DNA of 64,000 bases from Streptomyces sp. cf386 (GCF_900103585.1 NZ_FNHV01000008.1:250850-314849), one strand, 5' to 3'; counted from the stretch's first letter, positions 1-8,806 are shown. Made by a program: numbers and translations. Notes: generated by a model from the sequence alone, not told the origin.

Positions 1-947
1 TGCAGGTCGCGCGGCAGGTGCTCGCCGAGGCGGGCTTCGACCCCAATCTGGTCGCGCTGGCCGCCGAGCGGCCCGGCGAGGGCATCGCGAAGACCCTGGC
101 CACCCGCCCCGAGGTCCGGATCATCGACTACACCGGCTCGACCGTGTTCGGCGACTGGCTGGAGGCCAACGCCCGCCAGGCGCAGGTCTATACGGAGAAG
201 GCCGGCGTCAACACGGTGATCGTCGACTCCACCGACACCTACAAGGGGATGCTGTCCAACCTGGCCTTCTCGCTGTCCCTGTACAGCGGCCAGATGTGCA
301 CCACCCCGCAGAACCTGCTCATCCCCCGCGACGGCATCCGCACGGAGGAGGGCCCGCGGACCTTCGACGAGGTCGTCGCCGACCTCGCGCGCGCGGTCGA
401 CGGCCTGCTCGGCGACGACGCCCGCGCGAACGCGCTGCTCGGCGCGATCGTCAACCCGGACGTGAAGGCCCGCCTGGAGGCTGCCGCCGGCCTCGGGGAA
501 GTCGCCCTCGCCTCCCGTGAGATCACGAACCCCGAGTTCCCGGACGCGGTCGTGCGCACGCCTGTGATCGTCAAGCTCGACGGGGCCAAGCCGGATGACG
601 AGGCCGCGTACATGAGCGAGTGCTTCGGGCCGGTCTCGTTCGCCGTCGCGGTCGACTCGGCCGGGGACGCGGTGGAGTTGCTGCGCAGGACGATCCGCGA
701 GAAGGGTGCGATGACCGTCGGCGCGTACACCACCGACGAGGAGGTCGAGGGCGCGATTCAGGAGGTCTGCCTGGAGGAGGCCGCCCAGTTGTCGCTCAAC
801 CTCACGGGTGGGGTGTATGTGAACCAGACGGCGGCGTTCTCCGACTTCCACGGCTCGGGTGGCAACCCGGCGGCCAACTCGGCGCTGTGCGACGGGGCGT
901 TCGTCGCCAACCGGTTCCGGGTCGTCGAGGTGCGTCGGGAGGCCTGA
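1..947 (+). CDS. paaN: PaaN-type phenylacetate degradation aldehyde dehydrogenase, 3' part
   Basis: The reading frame is open from the left edge, so the gene starts outside the window; about 314 codons of the C-terminal part are present. The protein looks like the NAD(P)-dependent aldehyde dehydrogenases named PaaN in actinobacterial phenylacetate catabolism. The likely catalytic cysteine lies in SGQMCTTPQN, and a typical C-terminal ALDH segment (ECFGPVSFAVAV) follows. No other paa gene is visible downstream, where a convergent gene begins after 8 bases. A different ALDH-superfamily substrate cannot be excluded from this part alone. Confidence 0.8.
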   Translation, partial: QVARQVLAEAGFDPNLVALAAERPGEGIAKTLATRPEVRIIDYTGSTVFGDWLEANARQAQVYTEKAGVNTVIVDSTDTYKGMLSNLAFSLSLYSGQMCTTPQNLLIPRDGIRTEEGPRTFDEVVADLARAVDGLLGDDARANALLGAIVNPDVKARLEAAAGLGEVALASREITNPEFPDAVVRTPVIVKLDGAKPDDEAAYMSECFGPVSFAVAVDSAGDAVELLRRTIREKGAMTVGAYTTDEEVEGAIQEVCLEEAAQLSLNLTGGVYVNQTAAFSDFHGSGGNPAANSALCDGAFVANRFRVVEVRREA

Positions 948-955
948 GCCCTGAA

Positions 956-1711
956 TCAGGAGGACTGAGCCAGGAAAGCGCCCCCGGTGAGACTCCAGTG
1001 GTACAGCGTCATCGCCACGCTCGTCGCCAAGTTGTAGCTGGAGACCTGGGGGCGCATCGGCAGGGACACCAAGTGGTCGGCACGCGCGCGCAGTTCGGCC
1101 GACAGGCCGCTGCGCTCGGATCCGAAGGCGAGGACGGCGTCGTCCGGGAGTTTGCCGCCCCGGATGTCGTCGCCCTCCGGGTCGAGGGCGAACAGCGGGC
1201 CCGGCGGAAGCTCGTCCACCGCCAGGCGCTCCACCGCGGTCGCGAAGTGCAGACCCGCTCCGCCGCGTACGACCGTGGGGTGCCAGGGATCGAGCGTGCC
1301 GGTGGTGACCACGCCGGTCGCGCCGAAACCGGCGGCCAGCCGGATCACGGCGCCCGCGTTGCCGAGGTTGCGGGGGTTGTCGAGGACGACGACCGGGGCG
1401 GTGCGGGGAGTGTGCGCCAGCTTCTCCAGGTTGGCCGCGCGGGACGGACGTACCGCCAGAGCCGCCACAGCGGTCGGATGCGGGCGCGGCACGAGCGACG
1501 TGTACGTCGCCTCCGGGACCTCCCTCAGGAGCGCGTCCAGAGAGTCGCGGACGTCCGGAGCCAGCTCCTCGGCGAGGGCCAGCGCGGCTTCCCGGTCCAC
1601 GGCTACCGCCACCGGGACCTCGGCTCCGAAGCGCACGGCGTGCTTGAGGGCGTGGAAGCCGTCGAGCAGGACGGACGTCTCGGCAAGCCGGTTCCAGGAG
1701 GGCACGGTCAT
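956..1711 (-). CDS. SpoU/TrmH-family RNA 2'-O-methyltransferase
   Basis: Predicted to transfer a methyl group from SAM to a ribose 2'-OH of rRNA or tRNA; the target is not visible from sequence. The 251-residue protein has the three SPOUT motifs in its C-terminal half: NLGNAGAVIR, LAFGSERSGLS and SLPMRPQVSSYNLATSVAM. The start ATG at 1711 overlaps the stop of the upstream HTTM gene (ATGA), so translation is probably coupled. A longer open frame runs upstream but is only the shadow of the HTTM gene. Confidence 0.85.
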   Translation of the reverse strand: MTVPSWNRLAETSVLLDGFHALKHAVRFGAEVPVAVAVDREAALALAEELAPDVRDSLDALLREVPEATYTSLVPRPHPTAVAALAVRPSRAANLEKLAHTPRTAPVVVLDNPRNLGNAGAVIRLAAGFGATGVVTTGTLDPWHPTVVRGGAGLHFATAVERLAVDELPPGPLFALDPEGDDIRGGKLPDDAVLAFGSERSGLSAELRARADHLVSLPMRPQVSSYNLATSVAMTLYHWSLTGGAFLAQSS

Positions 1712-2934
1712 GCCGTGAAGCCTACGTGCGCGTGCTCGGGGTTCTCCGGGGTGCGCGGCTCGGGAAGATCCGTACGGTCGTCGCAGCGCCGGACCCGACC
1801 TGACAGACGTCCACGCGCGCGTGCCGCCCAGTCGCCCAGGCGGCGCAGGAACGGCGTCGGCAGGAAGACCGCGTCCGCCGCGATCATCGCCAGCGAGAAG
1901 AACGGAAGCCCGAGGACCACCGCGATCACGGCGTGCTCGGTGATCATCGCCGCGAGGAGGACGTTCTTGACCCGCCGGTTGAACAGCGTGAACGGGAAGG
2001 CGACCTGCACGATCACCGTGCCGTAGGTGATGAGCATCACCATCGTGCCGCTGGACGACAGCAGGTCGGCGAGGGCCGGCCAGGGCGAGAAGTAGTCGAG
2101 GTGCAGCGGGTAGTAGACAGCGGTGCCGTCCTGCCAGCGGGAGCCCTGGATCTTGTACCAGCCCGCGGTGGCGTAGATCAGACACGCCTCGGCCATGATC
2201 ACCAGCAGGGCGCCGTTGTGCACGATGTTGCCGACGACGTCGAGCAGGACGCGGGGCTGGGCGGTCCGCGCACGACGGCCCACGACCCACCACACGGCCA
2301 GGGCCAGCCAGACACCCCACAGGATCACCGGCACGGTCGGATCGCCGTCGAGGCGGCCGGCCGCGGTCACCGCGACCAGCGCGAACCCGAGCACCGCCCA
2401 CAGAGCCGGACCGACCCGGTCCGGCCCGACCAGCTCTCCACGCGCGCGTGCCTCGCGGTCGCGCCGGGCACGGCGCTCGTCCAGCGACCAGACCTGACCG
2501 CAGCGCGTGAACACGAGGTAGACGCACATCAGGTGCAGCACGTTGTCGCCGCCGTCGCCCATGAAGACGGAGCGGTTCTGCAGCGAAAGCACACCGACCA
2601 TGAACAGCACGGACATCGTGCGGGTCCGCCAGCCGAGCAGCAGCAGCACGCTGGTCAAGGCGGCGAAGGCGTAGACGGCCTCGAACCAGAGCTGACCATT
2701 GGTCCAGATCAGGGCGGTGAAGGCGCCGTTCGTCTTGATCAACTGCTGGGCGAGGCCGAACTCCCAGGGGCCTTCGGGGCCGTACATCTCCTGGCGGTGG
2801 GGGAACTCGCGCAGCAGGAACAGCAGCCAGGTCGCGGTGAAGCCGATGCGGATCACGGCCGTCTGGTACGGGCCGAGGGCGGACTCGGTGACGCGGGCGA
2901 TGCCGGAGGAGATCGCGAGCGAGAAGCGGTTCAC
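1708..2934 (-). CDS. HTTM-domain polytopic membrane protein
   Basis: A 408-residue membrane protein of the HTTM (horizontally transferred transmembrane) family, related to vitamin K-dependent gamma-carboxylase membrane domains. Several hydrophobic helices are visible (for example ATWLLFLL, FAALTSVLLLLGW, LVIMAEACLIY). Its biochemical activity is unknown, and I see no carboxylase C-terminal domain. The GTG start at 2934 (VNRFSLAI) overlaps the stop of the DUF5819 gene as GTGA. The pairing of an HTTM protein with a DUF5819 partner suggests a membrane complex, which is inference. Confidence 0.8.
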   Translation of the reverse strand: MNRFSLAISSGIARVTESALGPYQTAVIRIGFTATWLLFLLREFPHRQEMYGPEGPWEFGLAQQLIKTNGAFTALIWTNGQLWFEAVYAFAALTSVLLLLGWRTRTMSVLFMVGVLSLQNRSVFMGDGGDNVLHLMCVYLVFTRCGQVWSLDERRARRDREARARGELVGPDRVGPALWAVLGFALVAVTAAGRLDGDPTVPVILWGVWLALAVWWVVGRRARTAQPRVLLDVVGNIVHNGALLVIMAEACLIYATAGWYKIQGSRWQDGTAVYYPLHLDYFSPWPALADLLSSSGTMVMLITYGTVIVQVAFPFTLFNRRVKNVLLAAMITEHAVIAVVLGLPFFSLAMIAADAVFLPTPFLRRLGDWAARARGRLSGRVRRCDDRTDLPEPRTPENPEHAHVGFTA

Positions 2935-3746
2935 CGGGCGCCTCCCGAGCCGGCGTCGTCGCCGCCCTGCGGAATCCACCACCACGGCAGCACGCGGTAG
3001 GTCGCCTTGTCGGAGACCTGCTCGTCGCTCCACTTCGGCGGGCGCACATTGGTGGTGCGGGAGCGGACCTGGACGCGTTCGACGGTGCCGCCCTCACCGG
3101 CCGCGTTCGTGTGGTCGAGGCGCCGCTGCACTATGTGCCGCAGATACGTCTCGGACAGGGCGCCGCGCAGGCCCACGGGCCGGTTCTGGGCGTCATGCGT
3201 GGCGACGAAGAAGTCCCAGGCCCGGCGCAGCTCGTTCTGCTGGGTGTGGCTGGGCAGCAGATTGCCGTCGATGGCCCGGCCGTCCTGGGCGGACAGGTCG
3301 TACCAGCCGGTGGTGCGGACGTCGCCGTCGGCCGTGTCGATCTCGGCCCGGACCTGCACCGCGATGTTCTGCTGCAGCGGGTTGGGGGCGAACAGCTTCC
3401 AGTTCTGTTCGAACTCCGGGTATATCCAGTCGTCGATCGCCTTGCCGTGCTGCTTGGTGACCGTGTTCGGCGGCGCGACGTGCAGAAAGACCATGCCGAT
3501 GTGCACACAGACGGCGATCGCCACGACCGCCAGGGCGAGGGCGGCGCCGATCTGGTAGCGCAAGGAGAGGGCGGCCACGCCGGTTCGCGGTTCGGGGGAC
3601 CGCACCGGAACGGGGGCAGCAGGTGCAGCGGGACGGCTGGGCGGAGCCACGGCGACGGGCGAGGGCACGACGGCGGGCGGGGCGTCCCCCGGCTTCTCGT
3701 CCGGCCCGTGCCGGGCGGCCGAGCCTGCGTCCTGCGCGTCTGCCAT
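2931..3746 (-). CDS. DUF5819 family membrane-anchored protein
   Basis: The 271-residue protein has a Pro/Ala-rich cytoplasmic N-terminus (about 1-60), one transmembrane helix at about 66-90 (IGAALALAVVAIAVCVHIGMV) and an extracytoplasmic domain with FEQNWKLFAPNPLQQNIAVQVR, typical of DUF5819. Function is unknown. It is the first gene of a coupled three-gene set (DUF5819, HTTM, SpoU methylase). Another ORF runs antisense over it but shows no family features. Confidence 0.75.
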   Translation of the reverse strand: MADAQDAGSAARHGPDEKPGDAPPAVVPSPVAVAPPSRPAAPAAPVPVRSPEPRTGVAALSLRYQIGAALALAVVAIAVCVHIGMVFLHVAPPNTVTKQHGKAIDDWIYPEFEQNWKLFAPNPLQQNIAVQVRAEIDTADGDVRTTGWYDLSAQDGRAIDGNLLPSHTQQNELRRAWDFFVATHDAQNRPVGLRGALSETYLRHIVQRRLDHTNAAGEGGTVERVQVRSRTTNVRPPKWSDEQVSDKATYRVLPWWWIPQGGDDAGSGGAR

Positions 3747-3933
3747 TCCGTTTCGTTCCCCGATTCCGGTCCGTGGTCCCTAGGCGCTCGCACGGGAACG
3801 GTACTCAGGCCCACCCGCCGGGCACAGCCCCTGGCGGACTGCCGTCGTCCACACCATACGGGGGTACCGGGGGATCCCACGGGGGTCCTACGAGACCCTC
3901 ACACACGGCCCTACGAGGAGCATTCCCTTCTTC

Positions 3934-3947
3934 TAGAACCTGTTCTA
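3934..3947. promoter_or_regulatory. KstR-type operator (TAGAAC-CT-GTTCTA)
   Basis: A perfect 6-2-6 inverted repeat lies 46 bases before the acyl-CoA dehydrogenase start. It fits the 14-bp KstR box TNNAACNNGTTNNA known from mycobacterial and rhodococcal steroid regulons at every fixed position. A TTGACG hexamer starts three bases downstream (3950-3955) and may be a -35 box, so a bound TetR-type repressor would block this promoter. The match is visible; the regulator identity is inferred. Confidence 0.65.
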
Positions 3948-3993
3948 TCTTGACGCTCCGTCAGATCGCCGTGTGTGTCGGAGGGCAGGGACC

Positions 3994-5127
3994 GTGGACT
4001 TCACCTTCACCGAGGAGCAGCAGGCGGCGGCCGAGGCGGCGCGCGGGGTGTTCGCCGGGGTCGCGCCGGACGCGGTGCCCTCGCCCGCGCTCACCCCGGG
4101 CGCCGTCGCCGACGAATTCGACCGCCCCCTGTGGCGCCGCCTCGCGGACGCGGACCTGCTGAGCCTGCAGCTCGCGGAGGAGTACGGCGGGGCCGGCCTC
4201 GACGCCATCGCACTGTGCCTGGTGCTGCGCGAGTCGGCGAAGGTGCTGGCCCGGGTGCCGCTGCTGGAGAGCAGCGCGGCAGTGGCGGCCGTCCAGGCGT
4301 ACGGCGGCCCCGAGCTGAAGGCCGAGCTCCTCGCCCAGGCGGGGCGCGGGGAGGTCGTGCTGACGGTCGCCGCGCACGGCCGCACCGGCCACGACCCGGC
4401 CGAGCTCGCGGTGACCGCTCGGCAGGACGGCCCCGGGTGGGTGCTGGACGGCGTCCAGACCGCGGTGCCCTGGGCATACGACGCCGATCTCGTCGTCGTG
4501 CCGGCCCGTACGGCCACCGACCGGACCGTCCTCGCGCTGGTGCCGCGCGATGCGGAGGGGCTCTCGCTCGCCGAGCAGTTCTCGACCAGCGGGGAGCGGC
4601 TGGGGGAGCTGCGGCTGGAGTCGGTGCGGACGGCGGCCCGCGATGTCATCGACACCGAGGGGGCGTGGGAGTGGCTACGGGAGCTGCTGACCACCGGGAC
4701 GTGTGCGCTGGCGCTCGGGCTGGGTGAGCGGGTGCTGGGGATGACCTCCGACTACGCGAGCAAGCGGGAGCAGTTCGGGCATCCGATCGCCACGTTCCAG
4801 GCGGTCGCCGTGCAGTCCGCCGACCGCTACATCGACCTGCGCGCGATGGAGGCCACGCTGTGGCAGGCCGCGTGGCGGATCGCCTCGGGGGCACCGGGAG
4901 CCCTGCCCGCCTCCGGGGACGTGGCCGTGGCCAAGATCTGGGCCTCGGACGGCGTACGGCGGATCGTGCAGACTGCCCAGCATCTGCACGGCGGCTTCGG
5001 CGCCGACGTCGACTATCCGCTGCACCGGTACCACGCCTGGGCCAAGCACCTGGAGCTGGCGCTCGGCCCGGCGGCGGCACACGAGGAGGCGCTGGGGGAG
5101 CTGCTGGCGGCGCATCCGCTGGGATAG
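3994..5127 (+). CDS. Acyl-CoA dehydrogenase (FadE-like), possibly steroid or atypical acyl substrate
   Basis: A 377-residue flavoprotein of the acyl-CoA dehydrogenase family, expected to oxidise an acyl-CoA thioester to the enoyl-CoA. It starts at GTG (VDFTFTEEQQ) with a GGAGGG-like ribosome site at 3980-3986. The QHLHGGFG segment near the C-terminus is typical. The usual IYEGT catalytic stretch is replaced by YHAWAKHLELAL, so the catalytic base is not obvious; this is common in paired FadE subunits of steroid catabolism. The KstR-type operator upstream supports a sterol or side-chain link. No second FadE gene lies in the window. Confidence 0.8.
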   Translation: MDFTFTEEQQAAAEAARGVFAGVAPDAVPSPALTPGAVADEFDRPLWRRLADADLLSLQLAEEYGGAGLDAIALCLVLRESAKVLARVPLLESSAAVAAVQAYGGPELKAELLAQAGRGEVVLTVAAHGRTGHDPAELAVTARQDGPGWVLDGVQTAVPWAYDADLVVVPARTATDRTVLALVPRDAEGLSLAEQFSTSGERLGELRLESVRTAARDVIDTEGAWEWLRELLTTGTCALALGLGERVLGMTSDYASKREQFGHPIATFQAVAVQSADRYIDLRAMEATLWQAAWRIASGAPGALPASGDVAVAKIWASDGVRRIVQTAQHLHGGFGADVDYPLHRYHAWAKHLELALGPAAAHEEALGELLAAHPLG

Positions 5128-5151
5128 CTCCACGGCGGACGCGCAGGTCGG

Positions 5152-5499
5152 TCAGAGCACGAACCCCTGCTTGCCCTCGTCCGTCACGACGGGACGTCCC
5201 TCGGCTGCCCACACCTGCATGCCACCGTCGACGTTCACGGCGTCGATGCCCTGCTGGACGAGGTACATCGCGACCTGGGCGGAACGCCCACCGGAGCGAC
5301 AGATGACATGCACGCGGCCGTCCTGCGGGGCGGCCTCGGTCAGCTCGCCGTAGCGGGCCACGAACTCGCTGATGGGGATGTGCAGGGCGCCTTCGGCATG
5401 CCCCGCCTGCCACTCGTCGTCCTCGCGGACGTCCAGCAGGAAGTCCTCGTCCTTGAGGCCCGCGACCTCGACCGTGGGCACGCCAGATCCGAAATGCAT
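5152..5499 (-). CDS. Single-domain rhodanese-like sulfurtransferase
   Basis: A 115-residue protein with one rhodanese domain. The active-site loop ICRSGGRS places the persulfide-forming cysteine at residue 67, followed by the usual C-terminal VDGGMQVWAAEGRPV. It probably moves sulfane sulfur to a small acceptor. The ATG at 5499 gives the normal family length; a longer open frame upstream is unrelated sequence. It converges on the acyl-CoA dehydrogenase gene, with 24 bases between the stops. Confidence 0.85.
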   Translation of the reverse strand: MHFGSGVPTVEVAGLKDEDFLLDVREDDEWQAGHAEGALHIPISEFVARYGELTEAAPQDGRVHVICRSGGRSAQVAMYLVQQGIDAVNVDGGMQVWAAEGRPVVTDEGKQGFVL

Positions 5500-5575
5500 G
5501 ACTCCGACGCTACCTGACGGGTGCGGGTTCGTTGAGGGGTCCTCAGAGGGAGGCCCCTGGGTTGCCCCAGTCCCT

Positions 5576-6496
5576 CTAGCCGAGCAAGGCCGCCAGCTCC
5601 GCCTCCCGCTCCGCGACCTGGGCCAGGAGCTGTTCGGCGATCTCTTCGAGGAGGCGGTCCGGCTCGTCCGGGGCGAGGCGGAGCATCGCGCCGATCGCGC
5701 TCTCCTCCAGCTCCTTCGCGACCAGGGCGAGCATCTCCTTGCGCTGGGCCAGCCATTCGAGACGGGCGTAGAGCTCCTCGGCAGGGGTCGGGCCCTGCTC
5801 CTTGGGCGCGGGGCCCGCGGCCCACTCCTCGGCCAGCTCCCGCAGAAGCGCCTCGTCGCCTCGGGCGTAGGCCGCGTTGACGCGGGTGATGAACTCCTCG
5901 CGCCGGGCACGCTCGGCATCTTCCTGGGCGAGGTCGGGGTGGGCCTTGCGGGCCAGCTCGCGGTAGAGCTTGCGGGCCTCGTCGCTGGGGCGCACCCGCT
6001 GCGGCGGCCGTACCGGCTGCTCCGTGAGCATCGCCTCGGCCTCCGGGAACAGTCCGCTGCCGTCCATCCAGCCGTGGAACAGCTCCTCGACGCCGGGCAT
6101 CGGCAGCACGCGCGCGCGTGCCTCGTCGGCCTTGCGGATGTCCTCGGGGTCGCCGGTGCGGGCGGCCGTGGCCTCGGCGATGCAGGCGTCCAGCTCGTCG
6201 AGGCGGGCGTACATCGGGCCGAGCTTCTGGTGGTGCAACCGGGAGAAGTTCTCCACCTCGACGCGGAAGGTCTCCACCGCGATCTCGTACTCGATCAACG
6301 CCTGCTCGGCGGCCCGCACGGCCCGCTCCAGCCGCTCCTCGGGCCGACCGGCCCCGTCCTCGGCCGTCACCTGCGCCTCACCACCCTGCTCAGCTCCATC
6401 GGCGGGCACTTCGGCACCGCCCCGCGTCCCCGCACCAACGGGCTCGACCTGGGACTGCTCAGCTTCCGGCGTCGTCACCCGACCAGCGTAGGCCAC
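5576..6496 (-). CDS. J-domain-containing protein
   Basis: A 306-residue, strongly charged protein. It carries a J-domain core with the HPD motif at residues 186-188 (KLYRELARKAHPDLA), so it should stimulate an Hsp70 (DnaK) ATPase. Long amphipathic, probably coiled-coil stretches flank it (about 52-125 and 230-300). There is no Gly/Phe region or zinc finger, so it is not a classical DnaJ. The start may be GTG 6496 or the in-frame GTG 6478 (VTTPEAEQ); neither has a strong ribosome site. Confidence 0.75.
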   Translation of the reverse strand: MAYAGRVTTPEAEQSQVEPVGAGTRGGAEVPADGAEQGGEAQVTAEDGAGRPEERLERAVRAAEQALIEYEIAVETFRVEVENFSRLHHQKLGPMYARLDELDACIAEATAARTGDPEDIRKADEARARVLPMPGVEELFHGWMDGSGLFPEAEAMLTEQPVRPPQRVRPSDEARKLYRELARKAHPDLAQEDAERARREEFITRVNAAYARGDEALLRELAEEWAAGPAPKEQGPTPAEELYARLEWLAQRKEMLALVAKELEESAIGAMLRLAPDEPDRLLEEIAEQLLAQVAEREAELAALLG

Positions 6497-6640
6497 ACCC
6501 CGCCCGGCCCTCCGTGCACTCCGGCCGGGTCGACAACCCCGGTCAGCCCACCGGGCTCGCGGTCACCGGGCTCGCGGTCACCGAACCCGCCGCCGAGGTC
6601 GAGGTACTTCACCGACCCCTCGCCGAGAGCAAACCGCCCC

Positions 6641-8128
6641 TCACACTCCCACCTCCGCCGCGATCCGCCCGGCCCGAACCGCCGACACCAGTGCCGCGTG
6701 ATCCGCCTCCGTGCGGTCGGCGTAGGCGACGGCGAAGTCGGCGATCGCCTCGTCCAGTTCCTCGTTCTTGCCGCAGTAGCCGGAGATCAGGCGGGGGTCG
6801 ACGCTGTGGGAGTGGGCGCGCGCCAGGAGGGCGCCGGTCATGCGGGCGTAGTCGTCTATCTGGTCGGTGGCCAGCTCGGCCGGGTCGACGCTGCCCTTGC
6901 GGTTGCGGAACTGGCGGACCTGGAAGGGGAGCCCGTCGACCGTCGTCCAGCCCAGCAGTATGTCGCTGACCACCTGCATTCGCTTCTGGCCGATCACCAC
7001 GCGCCGCCCCTCGTGGTCCACCTCCGGCACCTCGAAGCCGGCGGTCACCAGGTGCGGGACGAGGGCCGAGGAGCGGGCCTCCTTCACCTGGAGGACCAGC
7101 GACTCGCCCCGGTGGTCCAGGAGCAGGACGACGTACGAGCGAGTGCCCACGCTGCCTGTGCCCACCACGCGGAACGCCACGTCGTGCACCGCGTGGCGGG
7201 AGAGGAGGGGGTGGCGGTCCTCGGACAGCGAGGTGACGTAGCTCTCCAGCGACGCCGCCACGACGGCCGCCTCCGCGTCCGGGACCCGACGCAGTACCGG
7301 CGGTGCGTCGACGAAGCGACGGCCGCCGTCCTCGGTTGTCTCGGTCGACTTCGCGGCGAAACGCCCGCTGGTGTTGGCCCGCGCCTTCTCCGCGACCCGC
7401 TCCAGCGTGCCGAGCAGGTCATGGGCGTCGGTGTGGGAGACGAGCTCCTCGTCCGCGATCGCGTTCCACGCGTCCAGCACCGGGAGCTTGGCCAGCAGCC
7501 GCATGGTGCGCCGGTAGGCACCGACCGTGTCGTTGGCCGCCTTACGGCAGGCGTCCTCTCCCGCACCGGCCTCGCGGCCCGCGAGCACGAGCGAGGCGGC
7601 GAGCCGCTTGAGGTCCCACTCCCAGGGGCCGTACAGCGTCTCGTCGAAGTCGTTCAGATCGATGACCAGCCCGCCGCGCGCGTCCGCGTACAGCCCGAAG
7701 TTCCCCGCGTGCGCGTCGCCGCAGATCTGGGCGCGGATCCGGGTCATGGGGGTGCGGGCGAGGTCGTACGCCATGAGCCCCGCCGAGCCGCGCAGGAACG
7801 CGAAGGGCGTCGCCGCCATCCGCCCGACCCTTATCGGCGTGAGCTCGGGAAGGCGTCCCAGGTTGGACTCCTCCACGGCGGCCACCGCGTCGGGGCGGCC
7901 GGCGTCTATGTCGAGACTCGCGTGCTCGGCGCGCGGCACCCGGCTGCGCAGCGCCTTGCCCTCTTCCTTGGGAGACCCGCCGCCGGGCCACTCGGCGAAA
8001 CCGCCCACCCGGGGCAGCCGCCGCGCCACGGACTTCGACGGCGCCTCGGACGTCACCGCAGCAGCCTCCACCGCGGCCTCGGCACCACCCGCCGCACCCG
8101 CCGCAGCCCCAGCACCGACCTCGGCCAT
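6641..8128 (-). CDS. DUF2252 family protein (kinase-fold-like)
   Basis: A 495-residue DUF2252 protein. Key family segments are ICGDAHAGNFGLY and VIDLNDFDETLYGPWEWDLKRLAASL, which resemble the catalytic and metal-binding loops of aminoglycoside phosphotransferase-like folds; the substrate is unknown. ATG 8128 is chosen because GGGGGAGG lies just upstream; an in-frame GTG at 8149 is less likely. The N-terminal 40 residues are Ala/Gly-rich and look disordered. Confidence 0.8.
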   Translation of the reverse strand: MAEVGAGAAAGAAGGAEAAVEAAAVTSEAPSKSVARRLPRVGGFAEWPGGGSPKEEGKALRSRVPRAEHASLDIDAGRPDAVAAVEESNLGRLPELTPIRVGRMAATPFAFLRGSAGLMAYDLARTPMTRIRAQICGDAHAGNFGLYADARGGLVIDLNDFDETLYGPWEWDLKRLAASLVLAGREAGAGEDACRKAANDTVGAYRRTMRLLAKLPVLDAWNAIADEELVSHTDAHDLLGTLERVAEKARANTSGRFAAKSTETTEDGGRRFVDAPPVLRRVPDAEAAVVAASLESYVTSLSEDRHPLLSRHAVHDVAFRVVGTGSVGTRSYVVLLLDHRGESLVLQVKEARSSALVPHLVTAGFEVPEVDHEGRRVVIGQKRMQVVSDILLGWTTVDGLPFQVRQFRNRKGSVDPAELATDQIDDYARMTGALLARAHSHSVDPRLISGYCGKNEELDEAIADFAVAYADRTEADHAALVSAVRAGRIAAEVGV

Positions 8129-8375
8129 ACGACCGCCTCCCCCGCTCACGCACGAACATCAACTCGTGCCGACGTTACAACCGGTGGCCGAAAGTCGTCA
8201 GACCCTGTGGACAACTCCACGCATGTGGAAAACCCGCACGGCGGAACGCCGGTCTCAGCAACCCCTGTCGTGCCGCCTCAGCAGCCCACGCCCTGCTGCC
8301 CCAGCAACCCGGCCCACTGCCTCAGCAACCCGGGCAGCCCGGTGCCGAAGCAACCGCAGCCCCTGTCGTGCCGCC
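8129..8375. other. Intergenic stretch with a consensus DnaA box and 26-bp direct repeats
   Basis: A perfect Streptomyces-type DnaA box (TGTGGACAA, minus-oriented) is at 8206-8214. A 26-bp sequence beginning CCCCTGTCGTGCC occurs at 8262-8287 and again at 8360-8385, 98 bases apart, the second copy running into the 3' end of the HxlR gene. Between them are further CAGCAACCC-like units. No gene is visible here. Confidence 0.6.
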
Positions 8376-8741
8376 TCAGCAGCCCTCCGCCCGCTCCCCG
8401 TCCGGCAGATACCTCTTCGCCCATCCCCCGAGTTCGGCGAGCGCGGGCTCCAGCGCGGCCCCCGCCTCCGTCAGCCGGTACACGACCCGAAGCGGCGGCC
8501 CCTCGAACACCTCGCGCACCACGAGTCCCGCGGCCGCCAGCTCGGTGAGCCGGTCGGAGAGCATGCGCTCGCTGATGCCGGGGACGGCCCGGCGCAGGGC
8601 GACGAAGTACGCGGGCCCGGCGGTCAGGACGGACACGATCGGGCCGGTCCAGCGCTTTCCGAGCAACTGGAAGACGCGGTTGATGCCCTCGTCGACCTTC
8701 TTGCACGCCGCTACGTCGTGACTCTGCTCACCCGCCGCCAT
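8376..8741 (-). CDS. HxlR-family winged-helix transcriptional regulator
   Basis: A 121-residue single-domain HxlR protein: LLGKRWTGPIVSVLTAGPAYFVALRRAVPGISERMLSDRLTEL-type core followed by the winged part. Cys13 (AACKKVD) is at the position used for redox sensing by HypR/QorR-type HxlR proteins. A GGAGG site precedes ATG 8741. It is divergent from an azoreductase gene, so it most likely represses that gene and itself in response to electrophiles or oxidants (inference from family and layout). Confidence 0.85.
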   Translation of the reverse strand: MAAGEQSHDVAACKKVDEGINRVFQLLGKRWTGPIVSVLTAGPAYFVALRRAVPGISERMLSDRLTELAAAGLVVREVFEGPPLRVVYRLTEAGAALEPALAELGGWAKRYLPDGERAEGC

Positions 8742-8787
8742 GCCTCCAGCGTACTGCCCTGCCGTACGGGGATGAAAAAAAGTAAGT

Positions 8788-8806
8788 GACTGTGTTATCC
8801 ATAGTC
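8788..8806. promoter_or_regulatory. Candidate HxlR operator between the divergent genes
   Basis: The divergent region of 150 bases has one AT-richer segment with an imperfect dyad: GACT (8788-8791) and AGTC (8803-8806) flanking 11 bases, nested with ACTGTG/CCATAGT. It is the best symmetry in the gap, but I cannot place -10 and -35 boxes with confidence. Confidence 0.3.

Noticed and set aside
956..3097. A 713-codon minus-strand frame
   Set aside because: It joins the real SpoU methylase to a shadow of the HTTM gene; the methylase start with ATGA coupling is at 1711.
8262..8385. Possible CRISPR-like repeat
   Set aside because: Only two copies and no regular spacer; a simple duplication.
5372..8548. 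A 1058-codon plus-strand frame
   Set aside because: Antisense to the rhodanese, J-domain, DUF2252 and HxlR genes; Arg/Gly/Pro-rich composition and no domain.
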